Assembly: GCA_001643475.1 (NCBI GenBank)
Contig: LXTK01000197.1
Location: 2,454-8,909 of the forward strand
Direction of reading: 5' to 3'
Length of the DNA: 6,456 nt
From: Proteobacteria bacterium SPGG2
GTDB taxonomy: Bacteria > Pseudomonadota > Gammaproteobacteria > Acidiferrobacterales > SPGG2
The position numbers were made by a program, and so were the translations under genes. Below the pieces are notes generated by a model that had not been told where the DNA came from, searched no databases, and saw nothing but the letters and a program-made list of their open reading frames with translations. Shown one piece after another: positions 6,043-6,456 of the stretch (position 1 is the stretch's first letter; every line of letters starts with the position of its first letter).

Positions 6043-6408
6043 ATGAGGGAGGTAATACAACTTGTTGGAAAATTCACCGGCGTAGTATCCGGGGTTGGAG
6101 CATGTGCGTCCTGGACCGTCGCAATGTGGACACCCACCCCGGCGCTTCCGTTGTCTGGTATGGCTTTTGCCGTAGCGCTGTTAATGGCGATGCTTGCGAT
6201 CATAGCCGTAATCGCCTCGGTCCATGGGCATGGCATTACGCTAATAGTGTTGTTCTTTGCGTCCTTCTTTCCGATTGGTTTGTTCCTGCTTGGGATACCC
6301 GGTTGGGCGCGGGTGATTGGTGTCCTAAACTTGGGTTATCTGATTGCCGGCCTGGTGGCATGGCGGATGCCACGCGCGATCGAAAGATCTGAATCATCGA
6401 GCACCTAA
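6043..6408 (+). CDS. Hypothetical membrane protein, about three helices
   Basis: From ATG 6043 this is 121 aa. An amphipathic N-terminus (MREVIQLVGKFTGVVSGVGACAS) is followed by hydrophobic helices at about 38-60, 64-85 and 90-107, with a histidine turn (HGHG) between the first two. The tail is basic then polar (RMPRAIERSESSST). I do not recognise the family and no catalytic motif is visible. The start is unsure. GTG 6025 in frame lies within the preceding palindrome. ATG 6043 has no good upstream Shine-Dalgarno sequence, while a strong one (GGGAGG, 6047-6052) lies just inside the gene with no usual start codon in frame behind it. Composition is closer to the cox genes than to the preceding small ORF. 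The stop codon lies in ACCTAAC (6403-6409). Confidence 0.65.
   Translation: MREVIQLVGKFTGVVSGVGACASWTVAMWTPTPALPLSGMAFAVALLMAMLAIIAVIASVHGHGITLIVLFFASFFPIGLFLLGIPGWARVIGVLNLGYLIAGLVAWRMPRAIERSESSST
6047..6052 (+). promoter_or_regulatory. Shine-Dalgarno-like GGGAGG without a matching start
   Basis: GGGAGG is the best ribosome-binding match near the 121-aa gene, but it is downstream of ATG 6043. At the proper distance in frame there are only CTT (6061) and GTT (6064). The TTG at 6062 is out of frame and soon reaches a stop. It may be a coincidence, or the original start codon may have been lost. Confidence 0.3.
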
Positions 6409-6456
6409 CTGCTGTTTCCGCAGCGGCCTTCGTTTACCCGTCACCTTCGAGATCCG

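Noticed and set aside
6409..6426. CTGC...GCAG hairpin after the last gene as a terminator
   Set aside because: The stem is short and no T-tract follows before the window ends.

Overview
The window looks like bacterial DNA, most probably from a gammaproteobacterium. The reasons are an aa3-type cytochrome c oxidase whose subunit II carries a C-terminal cytochrome c domain, the coxB-coxA-...-cyoE-sco gene order, and a DUF2244 gene just upstream. That assignment rests on gene order and recalled protein families, not on a search. All genes lie on the + strand.

Positions 1-4913 hold a cytochrome oxidase locus that is partly intact and partly broken. A DUF2244 membrane-protein gene (22-498) is interrupted by an in-frame ochre codon. 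coxB (576-1721) and coxA (1750-3324) are full length with every metal ligand present. CoxA has an unusual isoleucine at the conserved threonine of the K proton channel. The coxA-cyoE gap should normally hold cox11/ctaG, coxC (subunit III), surf1 and ctaA. Here it is under 300 bp and contains only the last 47 codons or so of a heme A synthase (ctaA) gene, which looks like a deletion scar. cyoE/ctaB (heme O synthase, 3617-4501) is open but has no convincing start signal. It overlaps the start of a sco gene (4501-4913), which has a one-base frameshift and has lost its C-terminal third. If intact, CyoE and CtaA would turn heme b into heme O and then heme A, Sco would deliver copper to CuA, Cox11 would load CuB, and CoxA/B would oxidise cytochrome c. 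As it stands, the catalytic core survives but most local assembly functions do not. Either they are supplied from elsewhere, the locus is decaying, or the sequence contains assembly errors.

Positions 4914-6456 are different in character: visibly richer in A+T and unrelated to respiration. They carry three small membrane-protein genes of unknown role: 4928-5497 (189 aa), 5675-5875 (66 aa) and 6043-6408 (121 aa). The gap after each of the first two genes contains an extended imperfect palindrome (5517-5585 and 5926-6029). Small ORFs each followed by a 70-105 bp palindrome resemble a gene-cassette array. However, the recombination core sequences do not match the integron consensus well, so this stays a hypothesis. 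No tRNA, rRNA, CRISPR array or transposase gene was seen.
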